In this document: positions 11,687 through 22,386 of the stretch, one piece after another
How positions within the stretch are numbered: position 1 is the stretch's first letter
Layout: every line of letters begins with the position of its first letter
Assembly: GCA_023897205.1 (NCBI GenBank)
Contig: JAHWDD010000002.1
Span: 6,014,001 to 6,078,000, forward strand
Direction: 5' to 3'
Origin: Exophiala sp. HKRS030
Lineage: Eukaryota > Ascomycota > Eurotiomycetes > Chaetothyriales > Herpotrichiellaceae
DNA: 64,000 nucleotides
The notes under the pieces: model-generated
The model's input: the letters and a program-made list of their open reading frames with translations, nothing else
What the model was told of the DNA's origin: nothing
The model's database searches: none
Made by a program: the position numbers and the translations under genes

Positions 11687-14600
11687 GATCGTACCACTGC
11701 TTGAAATGATGGTTTCGGCTTGAATATATGAAGAACACGAGATGGCTTACCGAAGTACTCACCGTGGTTCATGAGATGTGCACTGGATGGGGAGCGATTG
11801 AGGATGAATAAAGGTAGAGTTTTCCATATATCGTCATTGACGTGTAAAGCCCAAGACATGATCAGTACCGTGCAGTGCCGTGCATTCCCTTCTACTCCGT
11901 ATTCCCGGCTTGGGTGGTGTGGCTTGAATGTGTGTATGTGTGTGGCGCCTGTGGGATGAGGTCACAGTGGCTGACGTTGTCACCGCCAAGGTTGGAGAGA
12001 TATCGCCAATAGTGAGTGCATACTTACTATTACCAAGTGCATAATGTCCTTTGGGCTTGTTGGAGCTTTGTTCCAATAACGAGGTATGGGTCGTATGGAG
12101 GAGAGCAAGACACACTTTTATTCAAGCCCATTTCTGTAGTCGAGGCTCAGTTTATTGTGCTCGGTAGGTTGTGATCGCCGCTAATGAGACACTGGCCTGT
12201 TTGTGCTCAGGGCGTCACGGCACGCTCGATTGAATTGGGGCGGATACCGAAGGATGTCAAATGCCAACAAGGTCGTGCAAGGTCTAGATCAGTATGGCCC
12301 TTGCAAAAGAGCCCCACGTCTCTCCTTTGTGCAAAAGATCTCAGGCTGCAGCCCTTGAGATTCTGATTGACGGTTGTAAAGACAGGGCTCACAAAACAAG
12401 GAGACCAGACACAACCTGTCGTCATTTCTGTCCTAGGTGAAACGGGAAGAGGCTCGATTGGAGTTGAGCGCACCAAGGTCGATTAATTATCGAAGAGGCA
12501 TCGGCCTGAGAAGCAGCAAATGAGCAGTGACAAGGCTGCAAGTTTGACGATGGATCTCTCCAAACGCAGCTAGCTAGTAGTAGTGCCCCTTGGGCCTAGA
12601 ACATGGCTAGGATCAGGCCAGGACCAGACCAGGATCAGGCATTATATGGAATGAAACCATTAACAAGTAAATCCAGATTGCAAGCTATGATCATAGCCCA
12701 GCCAATATGAGGGGTTTCTTTTCTGAAACCAGAGGAGAAGATGCTGCCCAACGGATGAGGCAAGACAGGATTCGGTTGAGCTTTTTTGAAAGGCCTATGG
12801 GGAATCAGAAGTCTGGCGTGATGGGGTGATAGGACACTGTTAAATAGAGTAATGGATAAAAATAAGAATGATAACGGATGAATCACAAAATGTTCAGACC
12901 AAGTGGGGGCGTATGTGGGTGGGTGATAGTAGAGAGAGATATTTAATGGCCTACCGGGCACCTCCCTAGCACACAATGGGCCCGCCTCGGCTACTGGCAC
13001 TGGTGAGCATCACATGATTTCGAAAGTGGGATTCGAAAGTGGGATATCTGGTGTTGCTACGACAAGACACAAGAGGAGGAAGGAAAGAGGAGAGAGGAGA
13101 GGAGAGAGGGAAGGAGCAATGAAGAATCACCAGTGACTGGCTTGGACTACTAGTTAAAACAGTATTGGGGAGGGAGTACTGTGCAGGCACAATCCACCAC
13201 GTATTAGTCGTCACTACTAGGTTAGTTAGTGTGTACGGAGTAGTCAAGGAAAGCCTAGCACGCCTAGTTGACTAGCCTGTAGCCTGCAAACAAGGCAAAC
13301 AGACGGCGCACCTAAAGCCAGGAATAGAACAGTCAACCTTTTTGCCCTAGGCACCTTTAGGCATCTAGGAGGCATCTAGTAGGCATCTGCTAACTAAACA
13401 GAGTAGTTACAACTCACCTAACCAATTAGCTAGCTGTACTGTACCGTACATACTGTGCTCGCTTCCACTTCTTTCACGGCTCCGCATCTGCAGGCGATTT
13501 GCGCACACACAAGGCACCCTTCCACCCGTTCACTCTAACTAGCCTCTACGAGAGGTACATCTCAGCTACCCTTGAGTGTGACGATCGTGCCAAGAACAGG
13601 TAAAAGAGTGATTGGGATGCTGAGACCATGTTTCGGCAGACACGGCGCACTCGGACGCTACGCTAGCTAGCTGTGTCTGTTGACTCTGTGTAAGAACAAC
13701 TCACAGCGTGGGCCGATGAGCTGCTCAAAGGGCGGATGCCAAATGTCCATGACAAAACAATCACAGCCTGACCAGTAAAGAACAAACAGTCGTTGGTAAT
13801 TAGCAAGGGACTGGAACCAAGAGGCGTTGAGTCTTGAGCCCGACGCGGGGCTAAAGGCCTGAGGGGCTCCTAGTAGCCACCCGTGCTACCTCACCCACCC
13901 GTGACCTGTGGCAAACGCCCGCCCCCCCCTCCCCCAAATTGAGTCCTTTGTCCTTGTACCGAGCACCTCCTGCACAGCCGTGGGTGCGTCTTTAGGGTTG
14001 ACCCAGGGGCCAAAGGGGCTCTTCAGGCTGTAGCTTGAGGCAATGTAGGTGCCCATGAAGTACCTACTCCGGTACCTACCTGCTCAGAAGTGACCACCGA
14101 GGTACTAACTATTGTTACTCCTCAGTCCTGACTCCTGACGCCCAACGCACCTTATCCGCCGTGCCCCCCAAAAGTAATCTCGGTGACTTGCAACCCAACC
14201 TACACCTAACTAACTACCACTACCGACCTTCCTATCCGCTGGTGCCACTGGCAGAACCAAGGCCAGGTAACTCTTACGGTAACTAGTGATTCTTATCCCT
14301 CGTTCCCTTTAACCTCCCCTCCTCCTTCATTCATCCTTCTCCATCATCACCACGTCGGCCTCTTCTCTGTCGATCAACCCTCGACGACTTGTGAGTGTCG
14401 ACTCACTCGTCACAAACCCAACCAGATCAACACTCGTCCTGCCCTGACGCATTCATCAGCACTACTTGCCAGGTTAGTCATCCTTTTGCCGAATCTCTCG
14501 GCACCGCCGCTTCGGAAGTGGCCTTGAACTCTCAGACTGCAAACTGCTACTGCCACTGCCACTGCCACTGCCACTGCCACTGCTACTGCAACCGCAGCCC

Positions 14601-14944
14601 ACACCGTCTCAACCCTCACCTCACTCACATCCTTTCACCTCTTGCAACCTCCACTCCTACTTCTCCTCTTCCCTTTCCATCACTCACACTTCTGGAGGAC
14701 AATCAATCCACCCTTCTCCGGAAGCTCTTCCTTTTCATCAATTGCCCCAAACCCTCACTACCTCTAATCACCCCTTTCAGACCGCTCTTACTAACCCAAC
14801 GCCAACCAGGCTGAGATCATCCACTGCCTCGTCTCGCGTTCACCAAGTCTCAAAACCCTTGTTTCGAATCTTTATCCATCAAAACCTCATCCGTCCTCCT
14901 CTCATCGTCGATAGCAGCTTCCTTGCTGCACGATTTTGCCCAAC
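11687..14944. promoter_or_regulatory. 3.3-kb region upstream of casein kinase I
   Basis: There is no convincing gene. It contains a 46-nt purine-only tract (13071-13116), a direct repeat of TTCGAAAGTGGGA near 13019, and three spaced copies of AGGCATCT (13359-13388). It also contains several TAGGCACC/TAGGTGCC words (for example 13348 and 14046), a C-rich run near 13920 and a TGCCAC microsatellite (14545-14592). From about 14300 the sequence becomes pyrimidine-rich, as in a fungal 5' leader. Most of it is probably promoter and leader of the kinase at 14945, plus the promoter of the antiporter at its left end. Confidence 0.55.
14545..14592. repeat. (TGCCAC)n hexanucleotide microsatellite
   Basis: Eight hexamers: one TGCTAC, five perfect TGCCAC, then TGCTAC and TGCAAC. 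It ends 353 nt upstream of the casein kinase start codon and lies in its pyrimidine-rich leader or promoter. A similar stretch occurs at 59454-59489. Confidence 0.9.
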
Positions 14945-16342
14945 ATGACCACAATGGTACGTGCTGTTTGAATTTGCTTCCACCTAGAGCACAAAGAAGA
15001 GCACACAAGAGGTGGAATCAATTATACATGATCATCAAAAACTTGAAATTTCAAACATGTATTCTGATTCGTTCTTTCTAGGATTTGCGTGTTGGCAACA
15101 AATACCGTATTGGTCGAAAGATCGGTAGCGGCTCCTTTGGTGATATCTACCTGGGAACCAATATCATCTCGGGAGAAGAGATTGCCATCAAACTCGAATC
15201 CGTCAAGGCCAAGCATCCTCAGCTCGAATATGAAGCCCGTGTCTACAAGTCCCTCGCCGGTGGTGTTGGGATCCCTTTTGTGCGTTGGTTCGGAACCGAA
15301 TGTGACTACAACGCCATGGTCCTCGATCTCCTAGGTCCTTCCTTGGAAGACCTCTTCAACTTCTGCAACCGAAAATTCTCCCTCAAGACCGTTCTCCTCT
15401 TGGCCGACCAGCTTATCTCACGAATCGAATACATTCACGCCAAATCCTTCATCCATCGTGATATCAAGCCTGACAACTTCCTCATGGGTATTGGCAAGCG
15501 TGGAAACCAGGTCAATGTTATTGATTTCGGTCTGGCCAAGAAGTATCGTGACCCCAAGACTCACTTTCATATCCCTTACCGTGAGAACAAGAACTTGACG
15601 GGAACGGCTCGTTATGCCTCCATCAACACTCATCTTGGTGTGGAACAATCTCGACGAGATGACATGGAATCTCTGGGATATGTCATGCTCTACTTCTGTA
15701 GAGGATCTTTGCCCTGGCAGGGATTGAAGGCTGCTACCAAGAAGCAGAAGTATGATCGAATCATGGAAAAGAAGATGACCACGCCTACTGAGGTCTTGTG
15801 CCGTGGATTCCCCAACGAGTTTGCAATCTATCTCAACTACACTCGATCCCTCCGCTTCGATGACAAGCCAGACTACTCTTATCTCAGAAAGATCTTCCGT
15901 GATCTCTTTGTTCGAGAGTCTTTCCAATACGATTACGTCTTTGATTGGACCGTCTACAAATACCAGAAGAATGCCCAGGCCATTGCCCAAGCCGCAGGAA
16001 ACCCACCAGCCCAGGAAGAGGACGACAAGCCACGCCGTGGACACGCCGGAACAGCAGCCGCCACTGGAGCACCGACCCCTCAACACGCTTCCCAGGCCGG
16101 TAAGCCTGCCGCCATCTCCAGCTCCCGCCGCAAAGTCATCGAACGCGGTGCTAGCGGCAACGACCAAGGTGGTAGTGATAGGATGTGAGTACTGAAACCT
16201 TCGGTTCCGTGTAAGGGATCTCCTCTGCGTTCTGCTTCGGTTTGCGTAGAGGGTTACAATGGCATCTGACTAATATCTAGTCTTCGACGTTAGGCTTCGT
16301 TCCGGTACGAGGGTAACCACTGGCAACGGCGATTATCGTTGA
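14945..16342 (+). CDS. ckiA: Casein kinase I, delta/epsilon (Hrr25/Hhp1) type (387 aa)
   Basis: Three exons: 14945-14956 (only MTTM), 15082-16184 and 16294-16342. The introns are 125 and 109 nt and all phases agree. Residues 5-16 ([12 protein letters not shown]) start the kinase domain. Visible motifs are the glycine loop IGSGSFGD, the lysine in IAIKLE, the catalytic loop [10 protein letters not shown], the DFG in [11 protein letters not shown] and the CK1-specific [16 protein letters not shown] Gln/Ala/Pro-rich tail follows from about residue 300. The last exon adds [15 protein letters not shown]; without its splicing the frame stops straight after SDRM. CK1 acts in DNA repair, cytokinesis, vesicle traffic and clock control in fungi. 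The gene is complete with near-universal motif conservation. Confidence 0.97.
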
Positions 16343-19068
16343 ACTCGGAATGACAGCTTGGTGCTCTCAGACACTGAACTCGTTTCTCCAGGTTTCTCAA
16401 GACTTGTGGTCTTGAAACAAAAACACAATATGGGAATGTCGGACCCAGCGCGGGGTTTGCTCTAGCACATGGCAAATCCGGATCGGGATATGTGACATGC
16501 AGACTTGTATCTGAATGACAAAAACTCTGCTCAAAAGGCATGATGCGCGACTGAAATGACCTTGGCCGACTTGATGTGAATGGCTCAATGGCACGCATAT
16601 CATGGGGCAATGATTACAATGCATTATCAGAACAACAACAAAGTTTAGCGGCATACGACATTTTACGACGTCAACATTCGGCGCTCATCTCTGCACGATT
16701 GACCATGGATCAAGCTTGATCCACGTCGATCAATCTGCACATAATCAATGTCGAATCTCGACTTTTGACACGAATCAAACAATCATCATCGACTCCCCTC
16801 TCAATACCACTGCCCGATTTCCTACTATTTTACATTCTTCCGCAAATGATATTCGACCAAGATTGAGGAGCAAGTGCTATGGACAGAAGAGAATCACGGC
16901 ATGGAAACCCGTCCCCAGATACAGTGTTCCAGATCAGGCTGTTCAGCCTTTAAGATCCTGTATCTGCATCTTCATCTGGAGAAGGGTTCCTGCCAGACAC
17001 CAGGACACATGGCGAAGGAATTGTCAGGGCAGCGTCCGGGGAAGTCTAAGATGGCAGCAAATGCTATACTCTGGGGAAGCAAATAATCACCTGACGACGG
17101 CAAAAGAGTCCCGGATTCTTATTTACTTAGCTTTAGTCAATCATACAAATGTGCTCAACTTTGATGCTCCCACGACTTGAGTGACGCCTTGACGCGTATG
17201 GAACCACACATAGATAGCCCTGCTGAAAGACAAGTTTGCGTCGAGGTAAGTGGAAGTGGGGTTGATCAAGAGCAAGGCTTGTCAATGGCTTGTCGTAATT
17301 CAGAAACCGATTGACAAGGTCGGTTGGCAAGCCGCTGACTACAGAGTACTGCATGACAACTAGGTCAGCACAGCACAGCACAGCACAGCACGGACGGCAG
17401 AGCAGAGCAATTCAATGTTCGGCTACTCGGCGTCAACTGTGGCTTATTGGTTGCATACATGGTACTGAGCAGTCACCAATGGTCACCTTGGGAGGGAAGC
17501 AGGTGGGAAGAGCCAGCTAAGTAAGGACCTAAAGTAGTAGCTAATACGCCATCTTCTGACCCCAGCCCGATTCTTGGATGGATCGAAATCTTGGTTAGGG
17601 CAATCGTGGGTAATTGAATCTTGAGTCTGCAATCTGCAGCTCCTGTGAGCTCATCACGAGTCACGACTCCTCCTCCTCCTCTCACACCCCTTACCCGCTG
17701 TGCTGCCATTGGCTTACCAGCCCCCTTGTATAACTTCCGCTTTACCACCGTCCAAGCTGTGACTTCACACCGACTTCACATCGAGAAGTTGCGACCAGTC
17801 TGATCAATACCTTGCAAGATTCAGAATCGAAGAGCCAAATCCTCTGACAGACTCCTCTACGTCCAAGTAAGTACTTCGTCTCTCTCGACATCTGAACCCT
17901 TACTCCTCGTGCTTACACTGAATACACCCGCCCTTTACCCACTTTGATGGATTTGTAATGTCCTGGCAAAGTAAAGCTTACCTCGGAACCAGCAAACGTC
18001 GCAACCATCCAAGGTAGAAACGCTCAACGACACTGCAGCATAGTCGTCCAGAGTGTAAGTAAAAACCCACCTCCAACCCACCTTGACAGACCAAGATTCC
18101 CGTCAAGATCTCCCAGACATACCTTGTCAAATAAGGGCTTGCTATTGTTTTATCCGCGGTACGAGCCGGGACCGACAACTCCCTTCTCTGGCGCCTTTGC
18201 GACAAAAACGTCATATCATTCCCGTCCGCCCGCCCGCAGCACACAGCACTGCAGACCTCGAGGAGAAGATTTCCGGTGCATTTTTCCCGTAATGGTCGGG
18301 GCAGTGCGTAGAGGTGAGTTTACATGTTCTCTGTTGTCGCTCATGTTTGTGTCGATTTTATACGAGATGAATGTGGTTGTTGTGATCACTATAAAAACCA
18401 TTGATCATTGTCGCGGTGTGGGTGTTTGGGTATACGTGATGGCAACGTCATGTGACGAATGTGATGAATCGGCGCTTTGGAATATGACATTTTGTACTGC
18501 ACGCTTCTTGATATGGTCTTCTGTTTTGCAAGTCTTTACATCTCCCTGGGATGAGATCAGGATTCATGGAAAGAATATCAAGATTTTTCTTGCATCGTGG
18601 CGAAACCGCGTCTTTGACTCTGGAAAGTTGCTGATTATCATGCATATCTAGCCACAACAACAGCGTCTCTGCTTTAGACGTCAACCTTATCATCTTAACC
18701 GCTCTGACACTCTCGACGGACCTGGTATATTCGTTTTGCATGCACGCACTCACTCACAAAGCCATCTGGACCTGGGACACATCTATGCACAACAACTGTA
18801 ATCCGAGATAAACAAGAGCTAACTAACACTTCCCATCCCAGACCAACCCACAGCCGTGTCACAAAGCCGTCGACACCATCACGAAAAGCACCCGTCGACC
18901 CTAATATAAACACCAGATCACATCGCATCGCATCACATCACATCAACTCAACCTCCTGAATCCCCAGCCCTCCCCTCCTAATCCATAATCCGCTGGGTTC
19001 TTCTCATCTCATCTCCTCTCATCTCATCTCCCGACCAGCCGCTCAGCAGCAGCACAAGCCCGTCCAAG
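16343..19068. promoter_or_regulatory. 2.7-kb region upstream of the peroxidase gene
   Basis: No recognisable gene. The longest open frames (plus strand, 16716-17180 and 18124-18651) begin at non-ATG or random positions and have no domain. Simple repeats are (CAGCA)5 at 17366-17390, a CATCG/CATCA-rich tract near 18920-18945 and a CTCAT-rich tract near 19004-19031. The pyrimidine-rich stretch just before 19069 looks like a 5' leader. Confidence 0.5.
17366..17390. repeat. (CAGCA)5 microsatellite
   Basis: Five perfect tandem copies of the pentamer CAGCA lie in the gap between the casein kinase and peroxidase genes. No coding role is seen. Confidence 0.9.
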
Positions 19069-20391
19069 ATGCCCGTCGAACTGCGCAAACGCCCACCGCC
19101 AAAAGAAACCGCCACGCCCGCACCCACGGCTAAACGAAGCAGCGGCTCCGCAGCTAGCACGGTCAAGAAACTCGCCGACAAGGCCAAAGCCGCAATCGTC
19201 CCTGCTGCCAAGTCCGGCACCGGCAGCGGCGGCGGCAGCAGTAAGAAGAAGAACGGCGTCGTGGCCGAGCCAGAGCTAGAGGCAGAGCCAGAATCGGCAT
19301 CGGCTTCCGCTGCTGCTACTGCTGCTACTACCACTAACGGTGCGGCACCTGCTACTGCTACTGCTACAACTGTAGGCACCAAGGCCAAAGCCAAGGCCAA
19401 GGTTGCAGCCGAGGGCGAGACGATTGATCTCGATGGATTCGGTGGCACGGTGCAGACCCATGACGGCAAGGATGTCACGTTGAAGCAGTTGGTTGATGAG
19501 AGTCTCGCCGGCGTGGTTATTTTCACGTATCCTAGGGCTAGTACGCCTGGTTGTAAGTATTTTTTTCTTCCCCCTTTTGAAATCCTCTCTTTTCCCTGTT
19601 TTGCGTGGTCTTTTTGTGATGGGATTTTTATGGAATTTGCATTGGAGTCTTGGAGATGAAGCATTTGGGGTTTGATTCCATTATGTGTGATACTTGGCTT
19701 ATTTTATGCTTTTGATATCTAGGTACGACGCAAGCATGTCTCTTTAGAGATAATTATGCACCTATTACTGGCGCTTCGCTGTCGGTGTTTGGATTGAGTA
19801 CCGACAGTCCCAAGGCGAATACTACTTTTGTCACAAAGCAGAAACTGCCGTATCCTCTCCTGGTAAGTCTATCGGTCTTGGACTTGTACAATTGAGTCAA
19901 GTCTAGCTTCAGGGGTTTTCCCTTCCGAACTGGAGAACACAAGGTCGCTGATACCATGACTTGTACTACAGTGTGATCCAAATGCCACTCTCACTTCAGC
20001 ACTCGGACTTAAGAAGCCAGGTCCAGGAAAATCGACCAGCAGAGGTGTAGTCGTGATTGATAAGCAGTCAAATGTCAAGGTCCATCTGTTGGGTGGACCA
20101 CAAAAGACTCTGGACGTTGTTCTTGATTATATCAAGACGTCGGGTTTCACTGAAACTGGAGGTCCAGCAGCTGTTGCCGCTCCACCTGCCGATGACCCCG
20201 TGGCGACAGAAGAGGCAGCCAAATTGGCTCAACCGGCCTCGGCAGCTGATAAATTGGATCCGTATAAACTGGACGAAGTGCCTATCGCAAAGACACCTAG
20301 CAAGGAAGAGGCTGAGGCAGCCGAGACCGCCGCTGAAGTCTCGGAAACAGCGGCGAAGATTGACCTCGCTCTTGGACAAGTGAAACCGTAG
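19069..20391 (+). CDS. DOT5: Nuclear thiol peroxidase, Dot5/PrxQ type (347 aa)
   Basis: Three exons: 19069-19552, 19723-19862 and 19972-20391 (introns 170 and 109 nt), giving exactly 348 codons. The core is an AhpC/TSA peroxiredoxin of the BCP/PrxQ class. The peroxidatic cysteine is in PRASTPGC, followed five residues later by the resolving cysteine in TTQAC. The family member in yeast, Dot5, reduces alkyl hydroperoxides in the nucleus. The first 115 or so residues are a basic, Lys/Ala-rich tail with candidate nuclear signals (ELRKRPPPKE, TAKRS). It includes an Ala/Thr tract encoded by GCT/ACT trinucleotide repeats. The C-terminus is another Ala/Glu-rich low-complexity tail. It is convergent with the TRAPP gene, with 120 bp between stops. 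Confidence 0.93.
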
Positions 20392-20511
20392 GGGCTCAAA
20401 AGATGGGGCGATATTCGTGGCTCTGTCATTTCCTCAGAGTCTGGTGGTTGTTGTCAAGTCAAAAGCACAGGTTAAAATATGTACTGCAACATTGACTCTC
20501 TTGTATAACCT

Positions 20512-21051
20512 TCATATCGTAGTAATTCCTGGCGCCCATGCCTTGCCTATTCTTTGCAACTCGTTGATAAACTTCTTGCTTGTGATTTCTGGACTCTTTC
20601 CCCCATAATTCGCAATCTGTAACGGCGTCCGATCGTCTGGAGCATAGAAAGGATTTAACATGAGATGAATGTAAGCAGTCTGGACCGCTCGAAATGCAGG
20701 CTTCAACTCAGCATCCCGCAGTCCTAGCACAGGAGGGGGTTTTCTCTTATCCTCGTCTGGAGCAGGCGGACGACCCATCATGTCCACCACGATGATGAAT
20801 TTGATCCCCGTGTTCGTCAACCAGCCGTAAGCAGCGAGCCTCTCGTCGATTGCTTGCAGAAGACCGAGGTCTTGATCGAGAGTCTTGGCTTGTGCCCGGA
20901 GAGAAAAGATGTCCAGGCAGGAGTAGAGGAGGGATTGCATGGAGAATTCCTCGTCAAGGTGTGGCGGGAAGAGCGAGATATGTAGAGGGTTGTCATGTTT
21001 GCCAATTATAGCTATACTGGCAATAGACGGTGTTGAATTGAGAGCTGCCAT
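20512..21051 (-). CDS. TCA17: TRAPP complex subunit Tca17/TRAPPC2L, sedlin fold (179 aa)
   Basis: A single exon runs from the ATG at 21051. The N-terminal part (IASIAIIGKHDNPLHISLF) and the middle (LLYSCLDIF, then YGWLTNTGIKFIIVV) match the longin/sedlin fold of the TRAPPC2-like subunit. The C-terminal helix (LKPAFRAVQTAYIHLMLNPFY) is diagnostic of the family. The protein helps assemble TRAPP tethering complexes that act as exchange factors for Rab GTPases at the Golgi. A Pro/Lys-rich insertion (GRPPAPDEDKRKPPP) sits in the loop after the fourth strand. It is divergent from the complex I gene, with 527 bp between start codons. Confidence 0.88.
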   Translation of the reverse strand: MAALNSTPSIASIAIIGKHDNPLHISLFPPHLDEEFSMQSLLYSCLDIFSLRAQAKTLDQDLGLLQAIDERLAAYGWLTNTGIKFIIVVDMMGRPPAPDEDKRKPPPVLGLRDAELKPAFRAVQTAYIHLMLNPFYAPDDRTPLQIANYGGKSPEITSKKFINELQRIGKAWAPGITTI

Positions 21052-21578
21052 TGAGACGGAGATCGTTGTCGTGTAGAATGGATTCGGTTCCAGTGGTGCA
21101 TGGGAGGGGACGGGACGGGATGTTCTTTCGATTCTCTTTATGGCAAGGCAATTGCGGAAAGGGTTGGACGAGTTCGCTGGATGTGCATAGTGGTATGATG
21201 ACGCCTCACTTAGAGACTATGGGCTGACCCGAGAGTGCATCTTGTGTTCGCGTATGAAGGGTGGAAAGTGTTTCGGAGGAGACATCTCATAATCCAAGTA
21301 ATGGAACAACTCGAGATACAAATGTCATGAGTCAGTCGTCGTGCTGTAGAAGAAGGCCATGACTCGAACCTCGCCGGCGGCGTTCTGCCAATAAAATTGC
21401 TTCCAAAGGTGGTTATTTTTGTGGATCCATCCGCACCTCGGAAAGTTGCCAACATCATAGACATTGAAATCGAGCCCATCACTCTTTGCCTCCCTCCTCG
21501 ACGCCATTTCAATCCTGTCCGTCGTCCAACTCACTCTCCTCTCTACATTTCACGAGCGACACCAGCTTGGCAATCAAG
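21052..21578. promoter_or_regulatory. Divergent promoter between TCA17 and the complex I subunit
   Basis: These 527 bp separate two start codons on opposite strands. No gene is seen; short frames here are non-ATG or lack domains. A CT-rich stretch just upstream of 21579 looks like the leader of the complex I gene. Confidence 0.6.
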
Positions 21579-22386
21579 ATGATGTCTTTATCGAGGACGG
21601 TGGCTCCTAGAGCTCTGCGTGGTACGCATCCAAGCTCCATCGCCACGGTCTCATACCTCTCATGCTAACGACAACCTACAGCTTCGTCCACCATCCCATA
21701 TTCTCTAATCCGCGCTACACCCGCTGCCTCTATTGCTTCATCTTCTAAGAAGTCCGCCACATCAGCTGTTACTCCATCACCAACCGCCGGAGATGCATCC
21801 AGACTACCAGTTACCGGCGGTCTTCGTCGCGAAGTACCCCTCCCGAGTCAAGAAGTCAAGCAGGGCGCCATGCAATATGCTTTGACGACACTCGATCAGA
21901 TCGCCAATTGGGCCAGACAAGGATCATTGTGGCCATTGACATTCGGTCTCGCCTGCTGTGCTGTTGAAATGATGCACCTGTCCACCCCTCGGTACGATCA
22001 AGATAGATTGGGAATCATTTTCAGAGCTTCTCCTCGACAATCCGATGTTATGATCGTTGCTGGGACTTTGACCAACAAGATGGCTCCTGCCTTGAGACAA
22101 GTTTACGATCAAATGCCCGAGCCAAGATGGGTTATTAGCATGGGCAGCTGTGCCAATGGTGGTGGTTATTATCATTACAGCTACTCAGTGACAAGAGGAT
22201 GTGACCGCATTGTGCCCGTTGATATTTATGTTCCTGGCTGCCCACCGACGAGCGAAGCCTTGATGTACGGCATTTTCCAGCTGCAAAAGAAGAGTAAGTC
22301 GATTATCTACTTCTATTTGAGAAGTTGAACTAACTTCCCTTCCAGTGAGGCATACAAGAATCACCAGATTATGGTACAGACAGTGA
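21579..22386 (+). CDS. NADH:ubiquinone oxidoreductase 20-kDa (PSST/NDUFS7) subunit (231 aa)
   Basis: Three exons: 21579-21621, 21682-22293 and 22346-22386, with introns of 60 and 52 nt. The N-terminus ([18 protein letters not shown]) is a mitochondrial presequence. The mature part is the NuoB-like subunit that carries iron-sulphur cluster N2 next to the quinone site. The N2 ligands are visible: the tandem cysteines in [12 protein letters not shown], the cysteine in [13 protein letters not shown] and the cysteine in [15 protein letters not shown]. The last 13 residues come from exon 3 ([13 protein letters not shown]). Two adjacent ATGs (21579, 21582) could both start it. Length and motifs are normal. 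Confidence 0.96.

Noticed and set aside
12336..12351. Exact 16-17-nt match (AGATCTCAGGCTGCAG) also at 59245-59260
   Set aside because: About one such match is expected by chance in a window of this size.
14395..14814. 139-codon plus-strand frame upstream of casein kinase
   Set aside because: It lies in the CT-rich leader, is made of Ser/Pro/His low complexity including the microsatellite, and has no ATG in good position.
15418..16167. 249-codon open frame on the minus strand
   Set aside because: It is the antisense shadow of the casein kinase I coding exon; third-position bias of the plus-strand gene keeps it open.
16716..17180. 154-codon plus-strand frame
   Set aside because: Begins at TTG, is of random composition and has no recognised domain.
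18978..19664. 228-codon minus-strand frame with hydrophobic Ala/Val runs
   Set aside because: Antisense to the Ala/Lys-rich first exon of the peroxidase; the hydrophobic look comes from reading GC-rich trinucleotide repeats backwards.
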